A stretch of DNA of 64,000 nucleotides from Corynebacterium faecale. GTDB taxonomy: Bacteria; Actinomycetota; Actinomycetes; Mycobacteriales; Mycobacteriaceae. A model generated the notes under the pieces. That model saw only the letters and a list, made by a program, of their open reading frames with translations, did no database searches and was not told the origin of the DNA. Position numbers and translations under genes: made by a program. Positions 25,948 through 35,500 of this stretch are shown one piece after another. The stretch is taken from assembly GCF_030408735.1 (NCBI RefSeq), contig NZ_CP047204.1, positions 248,001 to 312,000 of the forward strand, written 5' to 3'. Numbering within the stretch: the stretch's first letter is position 1; the number at the start of each line of letters is the position of its first letter.

Positions 25948-26717
25948 TCTTCCTCGCCGTCGGGATGGCACTGCCCGGGCGTGGGCCAGTGTCCGGGAGA
26001 GGCGTGGCCCGGCAGTCACCACGCGGAGCGCTGCCGCCCGCAGCCATCATCGCGACCTTTCCCGTGCTCACCGCGGGGTTCATCATCCTGGGCATCGACG
26101 TGGCTTCCATGATCGCATTGGTGATGGTGGGAGCTGTGGTGGTGTGGAGGTTGCGGCGGAACCGGGAGCTGCGCCGTGGCAGGCGGCGGACCCAATCGCT
26201 GGCCGCGGTGCTGGGATTATGCATCGGTAATCTCCGCGCCGGGGTGTCCATGGTGGATGCGCTGGATTATGCACTGGCCAACACCCCGCCGGTAGCGGGT
26301 GTGACGGATGTGCTCACGGCGTCAGCTCGCCGGGCCAGGTCCGGCGGTGCCGGCCCTGCGGTGCTTATCGACGCCCCCGTCACCGACCTCCAGCGACTCG
26401 GCACCGTGTGGGATGTTTCGGAGAAACACGGGGTGCCCCTGGTCGGGCTGATGGAACAGATGCGAACCCGGTTGGACACCCGCGAACGTCACCGTCAGGC
26501 CTCCGCCGCCCAACTACAGGGGCCTCAGGCAACCGCGGTCATCCTGGCACTGTTGCCCCTGGCGGGGATACTCATGGGCACGGCGATGGGGGCGGACCCG
26601 GTCGGATTGCTCACCGGGGGAGGAATCGGTGGAGCCCTGCTTGTCGTCGGGGTGGCCTTCGGGGCCAGCGGTTTCGTGATGACCCAGAAGATCCTCGAGG
26701 GGGCGAATCCCTCATGA
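25932..26717 (+). CDS. tadB: TadB-like inner-membrane platform protein
   Basis: 261 residues, T2SF domain. Two helices at the N-terminus (about 4-20 and 37-60), a cytoplasmic domain with LAAVLGLCIGNLRAGVSMVDAL and LQRLGTVWDVSEKHGVPL, and two C-terminal helices (about 195-250) with GILMGTAMGADPVGLLT. The protein forms the membrane platform over TadA for Flp pilin assembly. Overlaps tadA by 16 bases, and its TGA overlaps the tadC ATG. Shorter than Gram-negative TadB, as in other actinobacteria. Confidence 0.85.
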   Translation: MVSVLIFLAVGMALPGRGPVSGRGVARQSPRGALPPAAIIATFPVLTAGFIILGIDVASMIALVMVGAVVVWRLRRNRELRRGRRRTQSLAAVLGLCIGNLRAGVSMVDALDYALANTPPVAGVTDVLTASARRARSGGAGPAVLIDAPVTDLQRLGTVWDVSEKHGVPLVGLMEQMRTRLDTRERHRQASAAQLQGPQATAVILALLPLAGILMGTAMGADPVGLLTGGGIGGALLVVGVAFGASGFVMTQKILEGANPS

Positions 26718-27325
26718 TCGCATCCTGTGTGCTTGCGGTGATGGCCCTGCTGGTCATCCCTCCCATGCCCGGGGTGAGGGCAGGAGTGCCGGGTGAGAAA
26801 CGCATCAGGGCGGGACCCGGTCTGATGGCGTGGCTGGAACGCCTGCTCCCAGGTGCTGGATCCTCAGCTCAGGGGGTGCGGGGCGATCCACTGGACACCG
26901 CAGCGGATATAGATCTGTTCGCTGCTTGTCTCGGTGCGGGTTTGAGCACCCGCGATGCCGCCCACGTGGTGGCACGCGTGGCGCATTCCGGGCACCGCAG
27001 GGTCTGGGAACAGACGGTGGCACTGTTGTCGATCGGTGTGGGGCCCGACAGGGCATTCGCCCCGATGGCAGAGGTGGAGGGCTTGGATGAGTTAGCGAAC
27101 CTGGCGGAGGTTTCCCACCGCTCAGGCAGTGCTCTCAGCCAGGGATGTCACCGGATCGCCCAGTCCCTCTCTGCAGCGGCAGCCGATCATCGAACTGCCG
27201 CTGCGGAACGTGCAGGCGTGTTCATCGCACTTCCCCTGGCTGCCTGTTTCCTCCCCGCCTTCATGATTCTCGGTCTGGCGCCCGTGGTGCTCGGCCTGGG
27301 CATGAAGGTGATGGGACATCTTTAA
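26714..27325 (+). CDS. tadC: TadC-like membrane protein
   Basis: 203 residues from ATG 26714 (ATGA overlap with tadB). N-terminal helix (about 1-18), a cytoplasmic T2SF-like domain (DIDLFAACLGAGLSTRDAAHVVARV, ELANLAEVSHRSGSAL) and a C-terminal hydrophobic pair (VFIALPLAACFLPAFMILGLAPVVLGLG). The second platform component of the actinobacterial Tad system. A 60-base gap separates it from flp. Confidence 0.83.
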   Translation: MIASCVLAVMALLVIPPMPGVRAGVPGEKRIRAGPGLMAWLERLLPGAGSSAQGVRGDPLDTAADIDLFAACLGAGLSTRDAAHVVARVAHSGHRRVWEQTVALLSIGVGPDRAFAPMAEVEGLDELANLAEVSHRSGSALSQGCHRIAQSLSAAAADHRTAAAERAGVFIALPLAACFLPAFMILGLAPVVLGLGMKVMGHL

Positions 27326-27385
27326 TACTGACCTGTCCAACTGACTATTCATACGACCGAATCACACTATCTGATGGAGAAGACA

Positions 27386-27586
27386 ATGAACCTTAATCTG
27401 ATGACCTTTCCCCAGCGTGCCCTGGCCACACTGCGCAATGATGAGGGCCTGACCACTGTCGAATATGCCCTGGGCACCCTCGCCGCAGCGGCCCTGGCCA
27501 TCGTGTTGTACACGGTGGTCAACAGCGGGGCGGTGGGTACGGCCTTCGAAGATATCATCACCGATGCCCTCAATACCCAGCCCTGA
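27386..27586 (+). CDS. flp: Flp-type pilin (DUF4244-like)
   Basis: 66 residues from ATG 27386, with GGAG 6 bases upstream; an ATG at 27374 is possible. The prepilin cleavage motif is DEGLTTVEYALG, with cleavage expected after Gly and Glu5/Tyr6 retained, followed by a 20-residue hydrophobic helix. This is the major pilin of the Tad pilus, requiring a prepilin peptidase that is not in the window. The mycobacterial counterpart is Rv3656c. Confidence 0.85.
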   Translation: MNLNLMTFPQRALATLRNDEGLTTVEYALGTLAAAALAIVLYTVVNSGAVGTAFEDIITDALNTQP

Positions 27587-27596
27587 TCGGGCACCC

Positions 27597-27896
27597 ATGA
27601 GGCAGGCGTGGAGGAATGAGCAGGGCTCCGTCACCATCGAAGCCGCGCTTGCCTTGAGTTCCCTGGTGGTGGTCAGCGCCTTGATCGTGGGTGTGCTGGC
27701 CACCCTGGCCATGCATGTGGCGGCAGTCAACGGCGCCGGGGCTGCAGCCCGGGCGCATGCGATCGGGGAGGTGTATGTACCTGCACGGGGCCAGGTCACC
27801 ACCACGGAACAAGGTGGTCTGATCACCGCGACGGTATCCATTCCCGCTGTGATTGGAGAAGTAAGTGCCAGTGCGGTGTTCCCGGTGGAGAACTGA
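27597..27896 (+). CDS. tadE: TadE-like pseudopilin
   Basis: 99 residues from ATG 27597, ten bases after the flp stop. The N-terminus RNEQGSVTIEAALALSSLVVVSALIVGVL has the TadE type-IV-pilin-like motif with Glu, followed by a helix and a small C-terminal beta domain. Minor pilin of the Tad system. Overlaps the next gene by 32 bases. Confidence 0.82.
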   Translation: MRQAWRNEQGSVTIEAALALSSLVVVSALIVGVLATLAMHVAAVNGAGAAARAHAIGEVYVPARGQVTTTEQGGLITATVSIPAVIGEVSASAVFPVEN

Positions 27897-28209
27897 TGAC
27901 GGGGGATATGCCACGGTGGCTGCTGCCGGGTTCGCTGCCGTCCTGGTCATGCTGTGCGCGGTGGTGGTCTGGCAGGCCGGTGCGGTGGTTGCCGCTGCCG
28001 AAGCGCAGCGCGGTGCTGATCTGGCGGCGGTGGCCGGTGCGTACCGGATCGCGGTTGGGGAGGGGCCAGAGGCTGCGTGTGCATCAGCTGGCCTGGTGGC
28101 GCAGCTCAATGATGCCACGCTGAACAGGTGTGAGATCACCGGAGAGGATGTGACCGTGGAGATCACCGTGCGGGGCAGGTCTGCCCAGGCGCGGGCGGGG
28201 CCTGTGTGA
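27865..28209 (+). CDS. TadF/Rv3654c-like secretion or pilus protein
   Basis: 114 residues from GTG 27865, with GGAG 6 bases upstream. The start DDGGYATVAAAGFAAVLVMLCAVVVWQAGAVVAAAEAQRGADLAAVAGA is the Rv3654c/TadG-like signature (helix followed by QR-ADLAALA). The C-terminus has two Cys (ACASAG, NRCEITG) likely forming a disulfide. Last gene of the tad operon; the convergent regulator gene stops directly beside it. Confidence 0.78.
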   Translation: MPVRCSRWRTDDGGYATVAAAGFAAVLVMLCAVVVWQAGAVVAAAEAQRGADLAAVAGAYRIAVGEGPEAACASAGLVAQLNDATLNRCEITGEDVTVEITVRGRSAQARAGPV

Positions 28210-28515
28210 TCAGGAACGCGCGATGGTTTTGAGCACGTCCAGGTGTTCACGCCACGCGCGTTGTCCCGCTGCACTGAGTTTGATGCTGGTCTGGGGGAAT
28301 TTACCGGCAAAGCCCTTGGATACCTGGAGGTAGCCGAGTTCCTCCAGGGCGGAGATGTGTTTGGACAGGGTGGAGTCGGTGGTCTCCAGGAAATCCCGGG
28401 CGTACTTGAAGGTGAGGGACTCCGCCCCGGAGAGCGCAGCCATCAGGGAGAAACGCAGGGGGTTGGTGAAGGCCGCATTCAGATCCATCCGGGGATGCCC
28501 GCTGTTATTAGTCAC
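28210..28515 (-). CDS. winged-helix transcriptional regulator
   Basis: 101 residues from a GTG at 28515 that overlaps the TGA of the upstream membrane-protein gene (GTGA); ATG 28488 is possible. The fold is a MarR/ArsR-like winged helix: LRFSLMAALSGAESLTFKYARDFLETTDSTLSKHISALEELGYLQV, then a wing and GQRAWREHLDVLKTI. No metal-binding Cys. It probably represses its own two-gene unit through the GAAAGTA half-sites at 28986-29011. Such small regulator plus membrane-protein pairs often control envelope or antibiotic stress; here the signal is unknown. Confidence 0.82.
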   Translation of the reverse strand: MTNNSGHPRMDLNAAFTNPLRFSLMAALSGAESLTFKYARDFLETTDSTLSKHISALEELGYLQVSKGFAGKFPQTSIKLSAAGQRAWREHLDVLKTIARS

Positions 28516-28955
28516 TGAGTGGACCTGCCGATGCTGATCAGCTCCCATGTCGGGCCCGCCAGGGCAAGGGTGAGGAAGACGATGGACATTCCGGCTGCCT
28601 GCAGCGCGGTGAACTCAGGCCCGAAGAAGGTGGCGATCACCCACAGCAGGGTCCAGAGCCCCATCATCGTTGCCCAGCGGATGGCGAAACCACGTGGGGC
28701 GCTCCCGGAGCGGAAGGCCACGATGATGCTGAACAGGGTGCAGCAAAGGATCCAGGTCAGGGCGGTGATCAACAGGAGGGCGTGGGGGAAACCGGCGGCG
28801 GCCCAGGTGGCTGCCGAGATGGCATACAGGGCACTGCCGGCGCAGATGCCCACAAATCCTACCCAGCTGATGGAGAAGCCGGTGGCGGAGTGCTGCAACC
28901 GGCTGGCGCGGTTGAGGAGTTGTTGTGCGTCTTGGGGGTTCAGATTGGTGCTCAT
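28512..28955 (-). CDS. four-helix membrane protein paired with a winged-helix regulator
   Basis: 147 residues from ATG 28955, preceded by GGAGGG. Short helical N-terminus (NPQDAQQLLNRASRLQHSATG), then four hydrophobic helices (about 28-47, 54-76, 94-112, 116-136). No family recognised. The stop codon overlaps the start of the regulator gene, so the pair is one unit. Confidence 0.75.
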   Translation of the reverse strand: MSTNLNPQDAQQLLNRASRLQHSATGFSISWVGFVGICAGSALYAISAATWAAAGFPHALLLITALTWILCCTLFSIIVAFRSGSAPRGFAIRWATMMGLWTLLWVIATFFGPEFTALQAAGMSIVFLTLALAGPTWELISIGRSTQ

Positions 28956-28985
28956 GATGGCAACCCTCCGAGTAGCGTATGTTGA

Positions 28986-29011
28986 GAAAGTACTTTCCAT
29001 TCTAGAAAGTA
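28986..29011. promoter_or_regulatory. operator with three GAAAGTA half-sites
   Basis: GAAAGTACTTTC (28986-28997) is a perfect 12-bp palindrome, and TACTTTC (28991-28997) also pairs with GAAAGTA (29005-29011) across a 7-base spacer. It lies 31 bases upstream of the membrane-protein ATG on the minus strand, where a promoter is expected, so it is the likely target of the small winged-helix regulator. Confidence 0.6.
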
Positions 29012-29034
29012 TATGCCGGAAGGTCAAGGGGTAA

Positions 29035-31419
29035 TTATCCGTGCAGTAGCGTCACCATCGCCCCCAACAGCGCGATCGCCCCCGCCTTATCCAGGGGATT
29101 ATTGCCATTTCCGCACTTCGGAGACTGCACACAACTCGGGCACCCGGCCTCACAGGAACAACTGCGGACCGCCTCAAACGTCGCCTCTATCCAGTCGGTG
29201 AAGCGCCGGAAACCACAATCGGCAAACCCCGCACCACCCTCCATGCCGTCATAAACAAAGACCGTGGGATAACCGGTATCAGCATGCAACGCGGTGGACA
29301 CCCCGCCGATATCCCACCGGTCGCAGGTGGCCAGCAGGGGTAACATGCCGATCGCCGCGTGTTCCGCGGCGTGCAGCGCGCCGGGTACATCGGCAGCGGC
29401 GATGCCCATGGCAGTCAGGGCGAGCGGGTCAATCGTGTACGCGACCGCGCGCGTGATGAGCTTCTGGGCGGGTAGATACAGAGCAGTGGCGTCCAAGGTG
29501 GTGCCGTCGGGCAGTTTGGTCACATAACCGGTGACACGGTCGGTGACCTCCACATCCACATTGGCCACCCAGAGGCCACCGCCGGGGTTGAACACCTCAT
29601 CATCACCGGGTGCCCCGATGATCCGGATATCCGTGTCACTGCGGGCGAACGTGGTGTACTCAGGTGTCTCGGGGCGGGCCAGGGCAAGCTGCTCCGTGGT
29701 GTCCAGCTCATCGATCACGAAGTGTTCGCCCTGGTGCAGGTACACCGCGCCGGGGTGGACCTGGGCCATGGCACGGGCACTGTCGATGGTGCCCAGCAGG
29801 CGGCCATCGCTGATGTCCACGATCATGTACTCCGATCCTGATCCGCCACGCAGATTCACCGCGTGGTGGGCGGTTTCAGGGTTTAAATCCTCGGCATCAT
29901 CGGCTGCCTTGTGTGCCGCAAACCAACCGCGTGGGCGTTTCCGGAGCAGCCCGTCGGTGGTGAGTTCCTCCACCACTTTCTCTGCTCCGAAGGCGGCCAC
30001 CTCGGCATGGGTGAGGGGTTGTTCCACGGCGGCGCAGTAGAGATGTCCGCGCAGCACATGAGGGTTGGTGGGGTCGAAGATGGCGGCCTCGACGGGCTTA
30101 TTCAATAGTGCCTCGGGGTGGTGGACCAGGTAGGTGTCCATGGGTTCATCACGGGCGACCAGGATGACCAGGGAACCCTGTCCCCGGCGGCCGGCCCGGC
30201 CGGCCTGCTGCCAGAATGAGGCGATGGTGCCGGGGAAGCCCGCGGTGACCACCGCATCGAGACCGCCGACATCGATGCCGAGTTCCAGTGCATTGGTGGT
30301 GGCCACGCCGACCAGGGTGCCGTCGTCAAGCATCTTTTCAAGCCTGCGACGGTCCTCGGCGAGGTAACCGGCGCGGTAGGAGGCGACGCGGCGTCCGAAG
30401 TCCGGGCGGCCGAGCAGGGTGAGTTCCTCCTGTGTGCGCAGCGCGACGATCTCGGCCTGCCGGCGCGAACGCACGAAGGTCAGCGTGCGGGCACCCTCGG
30501 CGATGAGTGTGCCCATCAGGGAGGCGGATTCTGTGCTGGCCGCACGCCGCACCGGGGCACCGTTTTCCCCTTCGGCGCCTTCGATGAAACCGGGTTCCCA
30601 CAGCATCACGGTGCGCTCCCCGGTCGGCGCGCCGTCCTCGGTGACCGCCTCCACCGGAGCGCCGATCAGGCGGGAGGCGTGGATCGCGGGGTCAGTGCTG
30701 GTCGCCGATGCCAGGATCACCGTCGGATGGGAACCATAATGCGCGGCGATGCGGAGCAGCCGACGCAGAACAAGGGAGACGTTGGCGCCGAACACGCCGC
30801 GGTAGGAGTGGCATTCATCAACCACGATGAATCTCAGATGGCGCAGGACCCGCGCCCAGCGTGCATGATTGGCCAGCACCGAGGCGTGGATCATGTCCGG
30901 ATTGCTGAACACAAAACGCGACAGATCACGGATGCCGGAGCGGGCCTCGGAGGGGGTGTCACCGTCATAGGGCGCGGGGTGGATGCCGGCACCGGCCAGC
31001 TCGGGGGTGTCACGGATCAGCTCCGAGGTGGCGGTGAGCTGATCGGAACCCAGCGCCTTGGTGGGGGTGAGGTAGATGGCGCAGGCGGTCGGGTCGGTGG
31101 CCAGGGTGGTCAGGATCGGAAGCTGGTATCCCAGCGACTTGCCGGAAGACGTGCCGGTGGCCACCACCACATGGCGGCCCTGCCACGCCAGCTCGGCGGT
31201 GCGCACCTGGTGGGAATAGGGCTTGTCGACGCCCCGCTCACCCAGCTGGTTCCGCAACCCGCGGGGGACCCATCCCGGCCACGGGGCGAAGGTCGCGGTC
31301 TGTGCGGGCAATGTGACCATGTGGGTCAGCGTGGACTCGGGGTAGCGTCGCGTGATGATCCCGGCGAGTTCCTCACCGAAGCTCAAGGGTGCGCCGAACT
31401 GGCTTTTCGTGCCTGACAT
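29035..31419 (-). CDS. MrfA/YprA-like DEXH helicase with DUF1998
   Basis: 794 residues from ATG 31419; a 125-residue in-frame upstream extension has no helicase-like sequence and runs through the cspA leader. Motifs: Q-like SHQVRTAELAWQGR, Walker A ATGTSSGKSLGYQ, DEXH as VVDECHSY, SAT as ASATS, motif V/VI ATNALELGIDVGG and GRAGRRGQGS. The C-terminal DUF1998 part has a Cys cluster (CSCEAGCPSCVQ..KCGNGN) resembling the metal-binding site of B. subtilis MrfA, a mitomycin-damage repair helicase. Likely DNA repair; from memory, position corresponds to mycobacterial Rv3649. Confidence 0.9.
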   Translation of the reverse strand: MSGTKSQFGAPLSFGEELAGIITRRYPESTLTHMVTLPAQTATFAPWPGWVPRGLRNQLGERGVDKPYSHQVRTAELAWQGRHVVVATGTSSGKSLGYQLPILTTLATDPTACAIYLTPTKALGSDQLTATSELIRDTPELAGAGIHPAPYDGDTPSEARSGIRDLSRFVFSNPDMIHASVLANHARWARVLRHLRFIVVDECHSYRGVFGANVSLVLRRLLRIAAHYGSHPTVILASATSTDPAIHASRLIGAPVEAVTEDGAPTGERTVMLWEPGFIEGAEGENGAPVRRAASTESASLMGTLIAEGARTLTFVRSRRQAEIVALRTQEELTLLGRPDFGRRVASYRAGYLAEDRRRLEKMLDDGTLVGVATTNALELGIDVGGLDAVVTAGFPGTIASFWQQAGRAGRRGQGSLVILVARDEPMDTYLVHHPEALLNKPVEAAIFDPTNPHVLRGHLYCAAVEQPLTHAEVAAFGAEKVVEELTTDGLLRKRPRGWFAAHKAADDAEDLNPETAHHAVNLRGGSGSEYMIVDISDGRLLGTIDSARAMAQVHPGAVYLHQGEHFVIDELDTTEQLALARPETPEYTTFARSDTDIRIIGAPGDDEVFNPGGGLWVANVDVEVTDRVTGYVTKLPDGTTLDATALYLPAQKLITRAVAYTIDPLALTAMGIAAADVPGALHAAEHAAIGMLPLLATCDRWDIGGVSTALHADTGYPTVFVYDGMEGGAGFADCGFRRFTDWIEATFEAVRSCSCEAGCPSCVQSPKCGNGNNPLDKAGAIALLGAMVTLLHG

Positions 31420-31741
31420 AGTTCGTAGTTTTTCGTTCTCAAAATCGGGGGTGTGTGTATCTTCACCCCCGGGCTTTTTGGGGGTGGAAAGGGTTTGACC
31501 AGCTGAAACTGAAGAGTATCTCACTGAGACTATCGCTTGGGTTTTAAACGTGAGACACTTGTTGGCAGGTCGCAGTTTCAGTGCGCAGTGTTTAATCGCT
31601 CGCAAGGATAGACGCGGGCGTTGGCATGTCAAACTGTTGACGTTCGAGCAACAACGGCCAGATCTCTCGGGGGCACCACATTCATGTGGAACCTGGAAGA
31701 GATCGAACCCGGTATTTTTCCAATCAGTAAAGGTAAGACAA
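31420..31741. promoter_or_regulatory. divergent promoter region and long cspA leader
   Basis: 322 bases without a gene between the helicase and cspA. A TTGACG hexamer at about 31638 lies about 100 bases before the cspA ATG. CTGAAACTG near 31503 and CAGTTTCAG near 31572 form an inverted repeat. A long leader is usual for cold-shock genes; no further feature is resolved. Confidence 0.4.
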
Positions 31742-31945
31742 ATGGCACAGGGCACTGTTAAGTGGTTCAACCCAGAGAAGGGCTTCGGCTTCATCGCTCC
31801 TTCCGACGGATCCGCTGACGTTTTCGTCCACTACTCCGAGATCGAGGGCAACGGTTTCCGCAGCCTCGAGGAGAACCAGCTCGTTGAGTTCGAGATCGGC
31901 GAAGGCGCCAAGGGCCTCCAGGCTCAGGCTGTTCGCGCAGTCTAA
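31742..31945 (+). CDS. cspA: cold-shock protein CspA
   Basis: 67 residues, the standard length. [20 protein letters not shown] contains RNP1 (KGFGFI), and DVFVHY is RNP2. A single-stranded nucleic-acid-binding OB fold acting as RNA chaperone. It starts at ATG 31742 after AAAGGTAAGACAA. It is followed by a perfect terminator, so it is monocistronic, and is divergent from the helicase as in mycobacteria. Confidence 0.97.
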   Translation: MAQGTVKWFNPEKGFGFIAPSDGSADVFVHYSEIEGNGFRSLEENQLVEFEIGEGAKGLQAQAVRAV

Positions 31946-31960
31946 ACGCAGCTGATAAGA

Positions 31961-31990
31961 AACCGGTAACCATTGGTTACCGGTTTTTTC
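31961..31990 (+). terminator. intrinsic terminator of cspA
   Basis: Perfect 11-bp stem AACCGGTAACC / GGTTACCGGTT with loop ATT, followed by TTTT, 15 bases after the cspA stop. Confidence 0.95.
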
Positions 31991-32563
31991 GCGCTCTATG
32001 GGGGGTTGAATAGTTGTTTTCTCCGCCATCCAGCTTCTGTGGCGAAAAGCCCCCGTACACACCACTGAACACCCCCGAATTTGGGGCATCCCGAGAGCAG
32101 GGTGGAAGGCACATGGCCGCAAAACCTGTGGTGTTCTGGGGTTTTAGTGAACTGCGGGGGTGGGCCTTCGTGCAGTATCGAAAAGGTGTGCATGAGGTTT
32201 GATGGGGAAAATTATGGAATGTTAGCAGGAGCCCCTATTAATACTGTGTACCGTGTAGGACAATGAGGAACTTGATGGGCACCTCCCCTCCAGAGGGGGT
32301 CTAGAGTTCTCAGAGGACTATCCGAGATGTGGGTGCGAGCTATTCCCACATGTGGGTCTGGGCCTGGAATCGCAGGAACCCCATGCGGGGTGACGGATTC
32401 AGGGAAAGTCGTACCTCTATGGTTATGCTTTTCAGGGACTGGACACTGCAACGCCCGATGAATATCGGGTGTGGGTGGTCGGTGAAGATAATAAAAAACA
32501 GTGTTTCCACTCCCGATACAAGGGGGAGTGGGGCATTGGAGTCAATGAGAGGGATGCAGCCCC
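31991..32563 (+). promoter_or_regulatory. 574-base topA leader/promoter region
   Basis: No convincing gene. It contains several palindromes: CCCCTCCAGAGGGGG near 32288, CCCACATGTGGG near 32345, CCCCATGCGGGG near 32380, and a hairpin CCACTCCC/GGGAGTGG (32507-32514 with 32524-32531) 33 bases before the topA GTG. Possible promoter near TATTAATACTGTGTA (32235-32250). A structured leader could tune topA expression. Confidence 0.4.
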
Positions 32564-35500
32564 GTGGCAGAAGAACAGGGATCGCGGAAGAAAAGTCTGG
32601 TCATCGTGGAATCGGCGACCAAGGCCCGCAAGATCCAGCCGTACTTGGGCAACGACTACATCGTCGAGGCCTCAGTCGGTCACATCCGTGATCTCCCACG
32701 TGGTGCCGCCGATGTTCCGCTGAAATACAAAAAGGAACCCTGGGCACGCCTCGGGGTGGATACCGAACACGGTTTCTCCCCTCTGTATGTGGTCAGCCCG
32801 GATAAGAAGAAGAAGGTCGCTGACCTCAAGACCAAGCTGAAGGAATGCGACGAGCTCCTCCTGGCAACAGACCCCGACCGTGAGGGCGAAGCCATCGCCT
32901 GGCACCTCCTGGAGGTGCTCAAGCCGAAGGTGCCCGTGCGTCGCATGGTGTTCAACGAGATCACCAAGCCCGCCATCCTCGCCGCCGTGGAGAACACCCG
33001 TGAGCTGGATGTGAACCTGGTGGATGCGCAGGAGACCCGACGCATCCTGGACCGTCTCTACGGTTATGAGGTGTCTCCGGTGCTGTGGAAGAAGGTCATG
33101 CCGCGGCTGTCCGCAGGGCGTGTGCAGTCGGTGTCCACCCGCGTGATCGTCGAACGTGAACGTGAGCGCATGGCGTTCATCTCCGCTGATTACTGGGATC
33201 TCTCCGCGGAATTCCACAATGGTGCGGCCTCCCAGGCGGATGCGGATAACCCCTCCACCTTCACCGCGAAGCTGGCCACCATTGATGGTCAGCGTGTGGC
33301 CCAGGGCCGTGACTTCAATGACCGCGGTCAGCTCACCGCCGATGTGGTTGTGGTGGACAAGACCCGCGCCGAGGCGTTGGCACAGGCGCTGCAGGGCCAG
33401 GAGATGGCCGTTGCCGGTGTGGAGGAAAAGCCCTACACCCGCCGTCCGTACGCACCGTTCATGACGTCAACGCTGCAGCAGGAATCCGGCCGCAAGCTGC
33501 ATTACACCTCTGAGCGCACCATGCGCATCGCGCAGCGTCTTTATGAAAACGGCCACATCACCTATATGCGTACTGACTCCACCTCCCTGTCGGAGCAGGG
33601 CCTCAAGGCCGCCCGCTCCCAGGCGGTGGAGCTTTATGGCAATGAGTATGTCTCGCCGAGCCCACGCACCTATGACCGCAAGGTGAAGAACTCTCAGGAG
33701 GCCCACGAGGCGATCCGGCCCGCCGGCGAGAGCTTCGCCACCCCGGGGCAGCTGCATGGTCAGCTGGACGCCGAGGAGTACAAGCTTTATGAGCTGATCT
33801 GGCAGCGCACCGTCGCTTCCCAGATGGCTGATGCCAAGGGCACCTCCATGAAGGTGACTATTGCCGGCCAAGCCACCTCCGGTGAGAAAACTGAGTTTAA
33901 CGCTACGGGTCGCACCATCACTTTCCCCGGTTTCCTGCGTGCCTATGTGGAGAGCACCCAGAACGCCGAGGGCCGCGATGTCGCCGACAATGCCGAGAAG
34001 CGTCTGCCACGCCTGTCCCAGGGTGATGAGCTGACCGCCACCAACATTCAGGCTGATGGCCATAACACCAACCCGCCGGCCCGTTATACCGAGGCATCAC
34101 TGGTGAAGAAGATGGAGGACTTGGGCATTGGACGCCCGTCCACCTACGCTTCCATCATCAAGACCATCCAGGACCGTGGGTATGTCTACTCCCGCGGCAA
34201 TGCACTCGTGCCGTCCTGGGTGGCGTTCGCTGTGGTCGGTTTGCTGGAATCCAACTTCACCTCATTGGTGGATTATGATTTCACCTCTTCCATGGAAGAT
34301 GAGCTGGACAATATTGCCAGCGGTGATCAGGACCGCACCGAATGGCTCAATGGTTTCTACTTCGGTGATGCCGAGGCTGATGAATCCATGGCGGAGTCGG
34401 TTGCGCGCCAGGGCGGTCTGAAGGCTCTGGTGGACCAGAACCTGGAGCAGATCGATGCGCGCTCCGTGAACTCGCTGAAGCTTTTCGACGACGAACAGGG
34501 CCGCCCCATCAACGTCCGCGTTGGTCGGTACGGGCCTTATATCGAACGCGTCGTGGGTCAGACTGCAGAAGGCGATCCGGAATACCAGCGCGCCAACCTC
34601 CCGGAGGAGACCACCCCGGATGAGCTCAGCCTCGAGGTGGCGGAGAAGCTGTTCGCCACCCCGCAGGGCGGCCGTGAACTGGGTGTCAACCCGGATAATG
34701 GTCGCATGATCGTGGCCAAGGAGGGCCGCTTCGGACCCTATGTCACCGAACAGGTCACCGAGGATGAGCGTGCCGGTGCCGAAGCTGAGGCGGAGAAGGT
34801 TGTTGCCGCGGAGCGGAAGGCCGAGGATGAACAGCGCGCCGCCGATGGGATGCGTGCGAAGAACTGGGAGACCAAGACCGCGGCAAACCAGAAGGAAAAG
34901 CGCATCAACCAGCTGGTTGAGGAAACCCTGAAGCCCTCCACGGCATCCCTGTTCACCGGGATGGAACCGGCAACGGTGACCCTGGAGGAGGCACTCAAGC
35001 TGCTGTCGCTGCCCCGCGAGGTGGGTGTGGATCCAGCCGATGGTGAGGTGATCACCGCCCAGAATGGTCGTTATGGTCCCTACCTGAAGAAGGGCACTGA
35101 TTCCCGTTCCTTGAGCAGCGAGGATCAGATCTTCACGGTCACCCTCGATGAGGCGCGTCGAATCTACGCTGAGCCGAAGCGCCGCGGCCGCACTGCCGCC
35201 CAGCCACCGCTCAAGACCCTGGGTGACAATGACGTCTCCGGCAAGCCGATGACCGTCAAGGATGGACGCTTCGGTCCTTATGTCACTGATGGCACCACTA
35301 ATGCCTCACTGCGCAAGGGTGATGTGCCGGAGTCTTTGACCGATGCCCGCGCCAATGAGCTGTTGTCTGAGCGCCGTGCCAAGGAAGCAGCCGATGGTGG
35401 TGGTGCTGCGAAGAAGACCACCAAGAAAACGGCCAAGAAGTCTCCTGCCAAGAAAACCACGGCAAAGAAGACAACGGCCAAGAAGGCAACTGCGAAGAAG

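Noticed and set aside
31420..31794. 125-residue N-terminal extension of the helicase
   Set aside because: It would run through the cspA leader and lacks helicase-like sequence; the ATG at 31419 gives the family's normal length.
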